Assembly: GCF_013409045.1 (NCBI RefSeq)
Contig: NZ_JACCBT010000001.1
Coordinates: 7,728,669 to 7,792,668, forward strand
Reading direction: 5' to 3'
DNA: 64,000 bases
Source: Actinomadura citrea
Lineage (GTDB): Bacteria; Actinomycetota; Actinomycetes; Streptosporangiales; Streptosporangiaceae
Under the pieces are notes generated by a model. The model saw nothing but the letters and a program-made list of their open reading frames with translations, had not been told where the DNA came from and did no database searches. A program made the position numbers and the translations under genes. This document shows, one piece after another, positions 56,342-64,000 of the stretch (position 1 is its first letter; the number at the start of each line of letters is the position of its first letter).

Positions 56342-58222
56342 TCAGGCGACGGGCTCCAGAGGCGGGTCGTCGGCGAACTGGGTGCGGTAGAGATCGGCGT
56401 AGCGGCCGTCCGCGGCGAGGAGTTCCTCGTGGGTGCCGCGTTCGATGATGCGGCCGCTCTCCACGACGAGGATCAGGTCGGCGGCGCGGACGGTGGACAG
56501 GCGGTGCGCGATGACCACGGCGGTGCGGCCTTCGAGGGCCTCGGTCAGGGCCTCCTGGACCGCGGCCTCCGACGTGGAGTCGAGGTGCGCGGTGGCCTCG
56601 TCCAGGATCACGACGCGCTGGCGGGCGAGCAGCAGCCGGGCGATGGTGAGGCGCTGGCGCTCGCCGCCGGACAGGCGGTAGCCGCGCTCGCCGACGATGG
56701 TGTCGAGGCCGTCGGGCAGGCCCTCGATGAGGGCGTCGAGGCGGGCGCGGCGCAGGACGTCCCAGAGCTCCTCCTCGGCCGCCTCGGGTCGGGCCAGCAG
56801 GAGGTTCTCGCGGATCGACTCGTGGAACAGGTGCCCGTCCTGCGTCACCATGCCGAGCGTGTCGCGGACGGCCTGGAACGACAGTTCGCGGACGTCGACG
56901 CCGCCGAGCCGGACGGCGCCGGAGTCGACGTCGTAGAGGCGCGGCAGCAGCTGCGCGATCGTCGACTTGCCCGCGCCGGACGAGCCGACCAGGGCGACCA
57001 TCTGGCCGGGCTCGGCGCGGAACGAGACGTCGTGCAGGACGTCGACGCCGCCGCGGGTGTCGAGGGTGGCGACCTCTTCGAGGGAGGCGAGGGAGACCTT
57101 GTCGGCGGACGGGTAGGCGAAGGTGACGTTGTCGAACTCGACGGCCACCGGGCCCTCGGGCACGTCGCGGGGCTCGGGCTTCTCGGCGACGAGCGGCTTG
57201 AGGTCGAGCACCTCGAAGACCCGCTCGAAGCTGACGAGCGCGCTCATCACCTCGACGCGGGCGCTGGCCAGGGCGGTCAGCGGCGCGTAGAGGCGGGTGA
57301 GCAGCAGGGCGAGGGCGACGACGGCGCCCGCGTCGAGGTGGCCGCGCAGGGACAGGAACCCTCCGACGCCGTAGACGAGCGCGAGGGCGAGCGCCGAGAC
57401 CATGGTGAGCGCCGTGATGAAGACGTGCTGCACCATCGCGGTGCGGACCCCGATGTCGCGGACGCGGCGGGCCCGGGCGGCGAACTCGGCCGACTCGCGC
57501 GCCGGGCGCCCGAACAGCTTCACCAGCGTCGCGCCGGGGGCGGAGAACCGCTCGGTCATCTGCGTGCTCATCGCGGCGTCGTGCGACGCGGCCTCGCGTT
57601 CGAGCTTCGCCAGGCGGCTGCCCATCCGGCGGGCCGGGAGGACGAAGACGGGCAGCAGGACCAGCGCGAGCAAGGTGATCTGCCAGGAGATGCGCACCAT
57701 CACGGCGAAGGTCAGCAGCACCGTCACGAGGTTGCTGACCACCCCGGAGAGGGTGTCGCTGAACGCGCGCTGGGCACCGATCACGTCGTTGTTGAGCCGG
57801 CTGACCAGGGCGCCGGTGCGGGTCCGGGTGAAGAACGCGACCGGCATGCGCTGGACGTGGTCGAACACGGAGGTGCGCAGGTCGAGGATCAGCCCCTCGC
57901 CGATGCGCGCGGACAGCCACCGGTTGACGAGCCCGAGGGAGCCCTCGACCAGCGCCAGTGCCGCGATCACAATGGCCAGCCACACGACCGTGGACGTGGC
58001 GTCATGGTCGACGATCGCGTTGACGACCCATCCGGCGAGGACGGGCGTCGCGACGGCGATGACCGCCATCATCACGCTGAGCAGGAGGAAGGCCGTGAGG
58101 ATGCCACGGTGCGGGCGGGCGAACCGGCCGATGCGCCGCAGCGTCGCCCGGGAGAACGGCCTGCTGTCGCGCGCGTTCATGGCGTGGTGCAGCGACATCC
58201 ACGCCGTGACTTCCATGTCCAT
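56342..58222 (-). CDS. ABC exporter, fused permease-ATPase (MsbA/LmrA-like)
   Basis: Started at ATG 58222 it has 626 residues. Residues about 35-320 hold the six-helix exporter domain (FLLLSVMMAVIAVATPVLAG ...). The nucleotide-binding domain has Walker A VGSSGAGKSTIAQLLPRLYD, Q-loop VTQDGHLF, signature RLSGGERQRLTIARLLL, Walker B VVILDEATAHLD and switch VIAHRLSTV. An insert (KVSLASLEEVATLDTRGGVD) precedes Walker A. All catalytic residues are intact, so it can work as a homodimer. Substrate is unknown. No partner half-transporter adjoins it. Confidence 0.92.
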   Translation of the reverse strand: MDMEVTAWMSLHHAMNARDSRPFSRATLRRIGRFARPHRGILTAFLLLSVMMAVIAVATPVLAGWVVNAIVDHDATSTVVWLAIVIAALALVEGSLGLVNRWLSARIGEGLILDLRTSVFDHVQRMPVAFFTRTRTGALVSRLNNDVIGAQRAFSDTLSGVVSNLVTVLLTFAVMVRISWQITLLALVLLPVFVLPARRMGSRLAKLEREAASHDAAMSTQMTERFSAPGATLVKLFGRPARESAEFAARARRVRDIGVRTAMVQHVFITALTMVSALALALVYGVGGFLSLRGHLDAGAVVALALLLTRLYAPLTALASARVEVMSALVSFERVFEVLDLKPLVAEKPEPRDVPEGPVAVEFDNVTFAYPSADKVSLASLEEVATLDTRGGVDVLHDVSFRAEPGQMVALVGSSGAGKSTIAQLLPRLYDVDSGAVRLGGVDVRELSFQAVRDTLGMVTQDGHLFHESIRENLLLARPEAAEEELWDVLRRARLDALIEGLPDGLDTIVGERGYRLSGGERQRLTIARLLLARQRVVILDEATAHLDSTSEAAVQEALTEALEGRTAVVIAHRLSTVRAADLILVVESGRIIERGTHEELLAADGRYADLYRTQFADDPPLEPVA

Positions 58223-58346
58223 GGAGACCCCTGTGATCGTTAGCCTGGAACAGCAAGCATGCGACCTCAAGAAAGGTTGAGGTCAAGTCGCCGCCGGATC
58301 CCAGGATCCCGCGGGGGTACGACAGTTCCGCGAAGGAAGGGCGCCT

Positions 58347-59504
58347 GTGGACATCGACAAGGTCCGATCCGACACTCCCGGTTGCGCGCGGGTGGCCCAT
58401 CTCAACAACGCCGGGGCCGCGCTGCCGCCGCGCCCCGTCATCGACGCCGTCACCGGCCATCTCGAGCTGGAGTCACTGATCGGAGGATACGAGGCCGCCG
58501 AGCAGAACGAGGCGCCCATCGCGCACTTCTACGACGCCGTCGCCAGGCTTCTGGGGGCCCGTCCTGATGAGATCGCCTTCGTGGAGAACGCGACCCGGGC
58601 GTGGGACATGGCGTTCTACGCGATCCCCTTCGCGGACGGCGACCGCATCCTGACGACGACGAGCGAGTACTCCAGCAACGCGATCGCCTATCAGCACGTG
58701 GCCGCGGCCAAGGGCGCGCGCGTGGAGGTCGTCCCGGACGAGCCCGACGGCACACTCTCTCTGGACGCGCTGGAGGCCGAACTGGCCAAGGGCGACGTCC
58801 GGCTGGTGTCGCTGAACCACATTCCCACGCACAACGGGCTCATCAACCCGGCCGCCGAAGTCGGTCGGCTGTGCCGTGCGCACGGCGTCCTGTACCTCCT
58901 GGACGCCTGCCAGTCGGTGGGGCACCTCTCGGTGGACGTCGGAGAGATCGGCTGCGACATCCTGTCGGCGACGGGGCGCAAGTTCCTGCGCGGCCCGCGC
59001 GGCACGGGGTTCCTGTACGTCCGGCGCGACATCCTGCGGACGCTCGTCCCGCCGTTCCTCGACCTTCAGGCGGCCGACTGGAAGGCGCCGGACGGGTTCG
59101 AGATGCGCGAGGACGCCCGGCGGTTCGAGACGTGGGAACGGCACGTCGCCGGGCAGATCGCACTGGGCGTCGCCGCCGACTACGCGGCCGACCTGGGGAC
59201 GGCGCGGATCGAGGACCGCGTCCTCGGCCTCGCCGCCCGGCTCCGGGAGGAACTGGCCGCCCGGCCCGGGATCACCGTCCTGGACAGGGGCGCGCGGCCG
59301 TCCGGCATCGTCACCTTCACCGTGGACGGACGCGACCCGGCCGCCGTCAAGGCGGCGGCCAGGGAGCGGGGCGTCAACGTCAACGTGACCGACCCGATCT
59401 CACACGGATACGACCCGCACGCCCGTCCAGCGGCCGTGCGGGCCTCCGTGCACTACTACAACACCGACGAGGAACTGGAGCGGCTCCTGTCCGTGCTGGC
59501 CTAG
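58347..59504 (+). CDS. Class V aminotransferase-fold PLP enzyme
   Basis: The protein has 385 residues and a GTG start behind GAAGGAAGG. HLNNAGAALPPRPVIDAVTG is the family N-terminus and FVENATRAWDMAF the phosphate-contact region. LLDACQSVGHLSVDVGEIGC carries the PLP-pyridine Asp and Gln, and SATGRKFLRGPRGTGFLYV the Schiff-base Lys. It resembles cysteine-desulfurase/isopenicillin-epimerase-like proteins. A desulfurase Cys loop is not evident, so lyase, epimerase or transaminase activity cannot be chosen. It is divergent from the ABC exporter gene, with about 125 bp between starts. Confidence 0.87.
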   Translation: MDIDKVRSDTPGCARVAHLNNAGAALPPRPVIDAVTGHLELESLIGGYEAAEQNEAPIAHFYDAVARLLGARPDEIAFVENATRAWDMAFYAIPFADGDRILTTTSEYSSNAIAYQHVAAAKGARVEVVPDEPDGTLSLDALEAELAKGDVRLVSLNHIPTHNGLINPAAEVGRLCRAHGVLYLLDACQSVGHLSVDVGEIGCDILSATGRKFLRGPRGTGFLYVRRDILRTLVPPFLDLQAADWKAPDGFEMREDARRFETWERHVAGQIALGVAADYAADLGTARIEDRVLGLAARLREELAARPGITVLDRGARPSGIVTFTVDGRDPAAVKAAARERGVNVNVTDPISHGYDPHARPAAVRASVHYYNTDEELERLLSVLA

Positions 59505-59546
59505 GTCCGTGCTGCCCTGGGTCCGTGCCGGCCCAGGCCGGCAGGG

Positions 59547-59966
59547 TCAGGTGTTGGAGCGTGCCGCGCTGATGTCGGCGAGCGCGGACGCCGCGTCCCG
59601 CTCGATCGCCAGGTCGCCGATGGACACGATGCCCACCGGACGGCCGTCCTCCATGACGGGGAGCCGCCGCACGGACCGCTCGCGCATGATCTGCGCGGCC
59701 TTGTCGAGGGAGTCGTCGGGCCCCACCGTCGCGGTCACCTTGCTGGCGATCTGACCGATCTTGGCCTGGGTGGGGTCGCCGCCCGCGGCGAGCCCGCGCA
59801 CCACCAGGTCGCGGTCGGTGACGACGCCCTTCAGGTCGTCGCCCTCCGCCACCAGGACCGCACCGATCTCCTCGTCGCGCATCGCACGCGCCACGGTCAC
59901 GATGTCGAGCTCCGGCGACACCGACGTCGGCGAGCCGGTCATGATGTCGCGGACTTTCGTGGCCAT
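59547..59966 (-). CDS. Two-CBS-domain protein
   Basis: The 139 residues comprise two CBS modules. The first is KVRDIMTGSPTSVSPELDIV with GAVLVAEGDDLKGVVTDRDL; the second is IGQIASKVTATVGPDDSLDK with RRLPVMEDGRPVGIVSIGDL. Start ATG follows AAGGAGTG. Standalone CBS pairs bind adenine nucleotides and act as energy or redox sensors. No partner enzyme is fused or adjacent. It lies after, and on the opposite strand from, the aminotransferase gene. Confidence 0.92.
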   Translation of the reverse strand: MATKVRDIMTGSPTSVSPELDIVTVARAMRDEEIGAVLVAEGDDLKGVVTDRDLVVRGLAAGGDPTQAKIGQIASKVTATVGPDDSLDKAAQIMRERSVRRLPVMEDGRPVGIVSIGDLAIERDAASALADISAARSNT

Positions 59967-60033
59967 CGCTCACTCCTTGCTCGTGGGTCGTAGCCGGGAA
60001 CGATGCGGCCCTACCCCGCAGATGGGGGATCAC

Positions 60034-61044
60034 TCATCGCGTCCGGAACGGCGCGAGCACCCTCCGGGCCGCGGCCTCGTCCACCACGAGCCGGTTCGGG
60101 TCCGAGGGCGCGGGACGGACCGGAATCGTGGCCGCGGCGACCCCGCCGCTCCCGTCGAACCCCCGCGCGAGCGTGCGCAGCGCCCCGGCGTCCAGCTTCG
60201 GCGTGCTCTCGACCGCACCGGCCGCGACGGTGAGGAAGCGCGCGAACCTCAGCGGGTTCTGCGTCGAGAGGGCCTTGGCCTGTCGCGCCAGCGAGGCGAG
60301 GAAGCGCTGCTGCCGCCTGACCCGGTCCAGGTCCGAGCCGTCCCCGAGGCCGTGCCGGACCCGGACGTAGGCGAGCGCCTGCGTCCCGTTCAGCAGGTGC
60401 CGGCCCGCGGGAAGGTCCAACCCGGAGTTCCGGTCGTCGACCGCCTTCGGCAGCGTCACCTCGACCCCGCCGAGCGCGTCCACCACCCGCGTGAACCCGC
60501 CGAAGTCGATGGTCACGGTCTGGTCGATCCGGGCGCCGGTCAGCGCCTCCACCGTCCGGCGCGTGCAGGCGGCGCCGCCCAGCGGGAACGCCGTGTTGAC
60601 CGTCGCCTGCCGCGCCGGGGTCCGGCCGCAGGCGGGGATCCGCACGAGGACGTCCCGCGGGATGCTGACCACCTGCGGCCTCTTCCGATCGGCGGGGACG
60701 TGCACGAGCATCAGGGTGTCCGAGCGCGACAGGCCGCCATGGCGGGCGTCCAGCCCGATGACCAGCACGTTCAGCGCCCTGGCGGCGGCGGGCGCGGTCG
60801 AGCCGGTCGCCGTGGGCCTCTCGCCGCGCCCGTGCAGCACCACCGCCGGGACCAGGATCGCCGCGGCCGTGACCACCGCGACCACGCCGAGCAGCGTCCA
60901 GCGCAACATGCCCGTCCAGCGCAGCGTGGCGCGGCGCCCGCGCCGCGCCTCGTCCAGCAGCCGGCTCCGCTGCCGGGCGAGGGACGGCGGCGGCTCGTGC
61001 TCCAGGTCGCGGCCGAGGCCGCGGATCAGGTCCAGATCGTCCAC
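60034..61044 (-). CDS. LCP-family wall-polymer ligase with an anti-sigma-like N-terminus
   Basis: I choose GTG 61044 because GAGGAGG precedes it by seven bases; GTG 61050 overlaps the sigma stop but sits on the ribosome site. It has 336 residues. The cytoplasmic N-terminus (VDDLDLIRGLGRDLEHEPPP then SLARQRSRLLDEARR) resembles the start of CU044_5270-type proteins found after ECF sigma genes. One membrane helix follows (WTLLGVVAVVTAAAILVPAV). The extracellular LytR-CpsA-Psr domain has LNVLVIGLDARHGGLSRSDT, VSIPRDVLVRIP and YVRVRHGLGDGSDLDRVRRQ, with the Arg/Asp residues that bind polyprenyl pyrophosphate. LCP enzymes attach glycopolymers to peptidoglycan. Linkage to a sigma factor by fusion is unusual. 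Confidence 0.85.
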   Translation of the reverse strand: MDDLDLIRGLGRDLEHEPPPSLARQRSRLLDEARRGRRATLRWTGMLRWTLLGVVAVVTAAAILVPAVVLHGRGERPTATGSTAPAAARALNVLVIGLDARHGGLSRSDTLMLVHVPADRKRPQVVSIPRDVLVRIPACGRTPARQATVNTAFPLGGAACTRRTVEALTGARIDQTVTIDFGGFTRVVDALGGVEVTLPKAVDDRNSGLDLPAGRHLLNGTQALAYVRVRHGLGDGSDLDRVRRQQRFLASLARQAKALSTQNPLRFARFLTVAAGAVESTPKLDAGALRTLARGFDGSGGVAAATIPVRPAPSDPNRLVVDEAAARRVLAPFRTR

Positions 61045-61046
61045 GG

Positions 61047-61637
61047 TCACGCCTCCTCGCGCGTCGGGTCGGTGTCGCCGAGCGCCGCGCGCACCTTGCG
61101 CCGGGCCCGGTTGAGGCGGGAGCGGACCGTGCCGACCGGGATGCCGAGCGCCCGCGCCGCCTCCTCGTAGGACAGGTCGCCCCAGGCCACCAGGAGCAGG
61201 ACGTCCAGGTCGCGGCGCGCCAGGCCGGACAGCGCCGCCGCCAGCACGGGACGGGTCGCCGACGCGGTCACCCCCGCCGCCACGCGGTCGTCGGGGCCCT
61301 CCACCGGGCCGTCCACGGGGCTGCGCCGCAGCGCCCGGTAGCGCGCGGCCTCCGCCCGGTGGTGCCGCGCGACCAGCTTCGTCGCGATGCCGAACAGCCA
61401 CGGCCGCGCGTCCCGGTGCTCCAGGTCGAAGCGGTGCCGCTTGCTGAACGCGACCAGGAACGTCTCCCCGACGACGTCCTCCGCGGCCTCCCCGAGCCTG
61501 CGGGAGACGTAGCGGTAGAGCATCGCCGAGTAGCGGTCGAACAGCGCGGCGAACGCCTCGGGATCGGCGAGCGAACGCTCGATGAGAGCGGCGTCGCACT
61601 CCCGAGCCGTCGGGGGAACGGTCATCGCGGCCACCAT
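61047..61637 (-). CDS. ECF-type RNA polymerase sigma factor
   Basis: The protein has 196 residues (ATG at 61625 is an alternative start). Region 2 is FAALFDRYSAMLYRYVSRRL with VVGETFLVAFSKRHRF and RPWLFGIATKLVARHHR. Region 4 is LLLVAWGDLSYEEAARALGI with VGTVRSRLNRARRKVRAAL. This subtype is common in actinomycetes, normally followed by a CU044_5270-family membrane protein. Here it is coupled by overlap or near-overlap to an LCP protein with a similar N-terminus, which may be its membrane regulator. Targets are probably wall genes, including the divergent carboxypeptidase; this is inference. Confidence 0.92.
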   Translation of the reverse strand: MVAAMTVPPTARECDAALIERSLADPEAFAALFDRYSAMLYRYVSRRLGEAAEDVVGETFLVAFSKRHRFDLEHRDARPWLFGIATKLVARHHRAEAARYRALRRSPVDGPVEGPDDRVAAGVTASATRPVLAAALSGLARRDLDVLLLVAWGDLSYEEAARALGIPVGTVRSRLNRARRKVRAALGDTDPTREEA

Positions 61638-61837
61638 GGCATGCGCACCGGGCCTTCCCGTGCGGGGACGTTGTCAGCGATGTATCTCCGCAACCCGCGC
61701 CCCAGGTTCACGGCGACACCGCGCGCCGATACGGAACCCGGCGAACCTTCCCGATAAAATGCGCATCCTCTATATGCACGGGGTTGTCGGCAGGACCGCT
61801 CCGCCGCCTGTCGGGGACGAGCAGAGGGGGTCTGCAC

Positions 61838-64000
61838 GTGGGCGACGACGCCGAGCTTGACGCGGAACCGGCGCGCAACAGAACCGCTGAGTTCCGCGTG
61901 CCGGTGAAGGTCAACCTGACCCGTCCGGACATCGCCGTCCGCCGTCCCGCCAAGCCGCAGGACGAGCCCGGCGACGAGACCGACAAGGTCGTGGACGAGG
62001 CCGCGGACGAGGACCTGGACGAGGGCGCGGACGAAACCGCTGACGAGGCCGCTGACGAGGCCGGCGACGAGGCGTCCGAGGAACCGGCGGGCAGCACCTG
62101 GTACGTCCAGTTCACGTCTCCTCCCCCGAAAGAGGAGCCGGAACGGGAGGCTCCGCCCGCCGCTGCTCCTCCGTCCCCGGAGACCAAGCCTTGGCGCCCC
62201 ACGTCACCGTCCGCCCAGGACGAGGAGCCCGCCCAGGAGAGCCGCACCGCCTCCCCACCGGAGGAGTCCCCGGCCGAAGAACACCCCGAGGACGACCGCA
62301 CCCCGCAGACCACCGCGCCCCAGCAGGACCGCACCGCCGCCACGCCGCAGGAAACGCAGGAACGCACCGACGAGGCACGCGAGGCGCGCACCACCCCGGC
62401 ACGGCGCCATGCAGCGCCCCCGAAGCCCGACGACGAGCCACCACCGGCCGCAACGCCCCGAAGCAGTGGCCGCCACGCGATACGTCCCGCGAACGGACAC
62501 CCCCCAGGCGCTCCTGAGCCGGAGACAGAGCGGGAAACGCCGGGCGATGCCCCAGAGGCCCGTACTACTGGCGCGGCTCCACCCGCCCCGCCGCGGCGAC
62601 ACGCGGCGCCCTCTGGCGCGCCGCACGACACCGAGCGTCCTCGGGGCGCGGCCCCGCGCATCGCCCCGGCGCCGCCGCAACACCGGGAACGCCCCGGCGG
62701 CGTCCACGAAACGCGCGGCGACCGGGCGCGACCCGCGCCGCCCGACAGCGAACGTCCCGGCGCGCCCGCGCCGGCAGCGCAGCAGGGCACACCCGGCAAC
62801 GTCCGCGACGCCCGTGCCGGTGCGGCGCCGACCGCCCCCTCACGGCACACGGCACCCCCGGAGACGGGACGTCCCCAAGGGGCGCCTCGCACGACTCCCG
62901 AGCCACCGCGACCGCAGGAACGCCCCGGCGGCGTCCCCGAAACACGCGCCAACCGGGCACTGCCTGCTCCGCCGCGTGCTTCCACGCCGCCCGAGAGCGA
63001 ACACGCCCAGGGCTCGGCCGCACCGGCCATGTGGCCTGAGGCCCCTGGCGACGTCCGTGGCGGCGCGCCCTCGTCCGCCGGCCCTACGCGGGTCGAGCGG
63101 TTGCCGGATCTGTCGGCGCAGGGCGGGCCTTGGGAGGCCGCGCTTCCGGCTCCGGCGGCGCGGACGTCCGGGCAGTGGAGCGTGCCCTGGGACGGGGCGG
63201 CCCCACCGGCCCCACCGGCCCAACCGGTGTCTCCGGCCCAACCGGCCCAACCGGTGCCTCCGGCCGCGCCCGCCGTGGCGGAGAAGCGGAAGGGCAAGCG
63301 GCGCTGGCCCGTCGTCGTCGCGGCCATGCTGGTCCTCGTGGCCGGGCTCGTGGCCGGGCAGCTGCTGCGGCCGCCGCCCGACCCGACGGTGCGGCTGGCC
63401 ATCGCTTCGAGCCACACCTTCCCCGGGCAGGCGCCGGTGCTGCCGTGGCCCGCGGTGGGCCAGGCGGTGCTCTACGTGGACGGGCTCGGGACGATGGGCG
63501 CGTCGGGCGGCGCCGTGCCGACGCCCACGGCGAGCGTCGCCAAGGTGATGACGGCCTATGTTTACCTGAGCGAGCATCCGCTGAAGTCCGGCGAGGCGGG
63601 ACCGGTACTGACGGTGTCGCCGCAGGCGGCGGCGCAGATCCCGGCGCGCAAGCGGCGCGGCGAGTCGCTGCTCGGCGTCACGGCGAACCAGCGGCTGACC
63701 CAGCGCAAGGCGCTGGAGTCCCTGCTCATCATCTCGGCGAACGACGTGGCGCACGAGCTGGCGCGCTGGGACTCCGGGAGCGACCAGGCGTTCGTGGCGA
63801 AGATGAACGCCGCGGCGAAGCGGCTGGGCATGACCGGCACGCGCTACACCGACCCGAGCGGCTACCACTCCGGGACCGTCAGCACGGCCGCCGACCAGGT
63901 GAAGCTGCTGCGGGCGGCCATGCAGATCCCGGCGTTCACCGAGATCGTGAACAACCGGATGTACGTGCCGGACGGCGGCGGGTCCCCGCGGCAGGGCGGC
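61838..64000 (+). CDS. D-Ala-D-Ala carboxypeptidase with giant disordered cytoplasmic arm (3' truncated by window)
   Basis: A single open frame from GTG 61838 (AGAGGGGG seven bases upstream) runs to the window end: 721 codons without a stop. Residues 1-485 are low complexity, first acidic (DEAADEA-type repeats), then Pro/Arg/Glu-rich, with AP and Q repeats near the end. A basic stop and one membrane helix (WPVVVAAMLVLVAGLVAGQL, about 490-510) follow. The extracytoplasmic domain is a peptidase S11-type serine hydrolase: Ser566 and Lys569 in TASVAKVMTAY, and Ser633-x-Asn635 in IISANDVAHEL. The KTG motif lies beyond the window. It trims peptidoglycan stem peptides. It is divergent from the sigma/LCP pair. 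Confidence 0.85.
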   Translation, partial: MGDDAELDAEPARNRTAEFRVPVKVNLTRPDIAVRRPAKPQDEPGDETDKVVDEAADEDLDEGADETADEAADEAGDEASEEPAGSTWYVQFTSPPPKEEPEREAPPAAAPPSPETKPWRPTSPSAQDEEPAQESRTASPPEESPAEEHPEDDRTPQTTAPQQDRTAATPQETQERTDEAREARTTPARRHAAPPKPDDEPPPAATPRSSGRHAIRPANGHPPGAPEPETERETPGDAPEARTTGAAPPAPPRRHAAPSGAPHDTERPRGAAPRIAPAPPQHRERPGGVHETRGDRARPAPPDSERPGAPAPAAQQGTPGNVRDARAGAAPTAPSRHTAPPETGRPQGAPRTTPEPPRPQERPGGVPETRANRALPAPPRASTPPESEHAQGSAAPAMWPEAPGDVRGGAPSSAGPTRVERLPDLSAQGGPWEAALPAPAARTSGQWSVPWDGAAPPAPPAQPVSPAQPAQPVPPAAPAVAEKRKGKRRWPVVVAAMLVLVAGLVAGQLLRPPPDPTVRLAIASSHTFPGQAPVLPWPAVGQAVLYVDGLGTMGASGGAVPTPTASVAKVMTAYVYLSEHPLKSGEAGPVLTVSPQAAAQIPARKRRGESLLGVTANQRLTQRKALESLLIISANDVAHELARWDSGSDQAFVAKMNAAAKRLGMTGTRYTDPSGYHSGTVSTAADQVKLLRAAMQIPAFTEIVNNRMYVPDGGGSPRQGG

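Noticed and set aside
61708..63417. Minus-strand Ser/Gly/Ala-rich open frame
   Set aside because: It is antisense to the Pro-rich arm of the carboxypeptidase. The plus frame is continuous to the catalytic domain.

Overview
The window is GC-rich actinomycete DNA. The evidence is strong G/C third-position bias, GTG/TTG starts, leaderless promoters, a DUF5753-type regulator beside a PF04672 methyltransferase, a c-di-AMP riboswitch and a hopanoid operon. The actinobacterial PET-hydrolase-type cutinase and overall gene content suggest Streptosporangiales, perhaps Thermomonosporaceae (Actinomadura/Thermomonospora-like). That placement is inference.

Region 1 (1 to about 6 kb) is an accessory island. 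It holds the 3' part of a type III PLP decarboxylase, a visibly AT-richer gene for a HEPN (RxxxxH) protein followed by a tiny ORF, and an HNH endonuclease gene. Two 51-bp direct repeats follow (4217-4267 and 5683-5733). They match the 3' half of a tRNA-Arg(CCG) gene. To the right of each lies a decayed tyrosine-recombinase 3' end. I read this as the scar of two related integrative elements.

Region 2 (6-17 kb) is ordinary chromosome: a SpoIIE-type phosphatase, a VOC protein, an AceE/transketolase-like TPP enzyme preceded by an aldehyde dehydrogenase pseudogene, a BpsA-like aminopropyltransferase, a MetE-like protein, a DHA2 exporter with an operator over its -10, and an NlpC/P60-type wall hydrolase behind a c-di-AMP riboswitch.

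Region 3 (17.3-24.4 kb) is a tightly coupled hopanoid operon on the minus strand: hpnC, hpnD, hpnE, a polyprenyl diphosphate synthase gene, shc and hpnH. It stops at hpnH. Upstream are a nonsense-interrupted XRE/DUF5753 gene, a PF04672 methyltransferase, a PucR regulator and a pair of SDRs.

Region 4 (29.7-43.6 kb) holds an ABC exporter/FtsX-permease operon divergent from a LuxR-type response regulator. The regulator gene overlaps tail-to-tail with a tandem-fused histidine kinase gene. A secreted cutinase/PET-hydrolase homologue, another PucR-type regulator, a large LuxR-family ATPase and two paralogous SRPBCC proteins follow.

Region 5 (43.6-48 kb) is a sugar ABC importer operon (lipoprotein, two permeases, ROK kinase) behind a DasR-like operator, which suggests amino-sugar uptake.

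Region 6 (48-64 kb) holds a second LuxR ATPase, small SRPBCC/RHH and VOC/ArsR/SRPBCC operons with clear operators, a heterodimer-type ABC exporter half, a class V aminotransferase and a CBS protein. It ends with an ECF sigma factor coupled to an LCP protein whose N-terminus resembles an anti-sigma domain. Divergent from these is a D-Ala-D-Ala carboxypeptidase with a roughly 490-residue disordered cytoplasmic arm, cut by the window edge.
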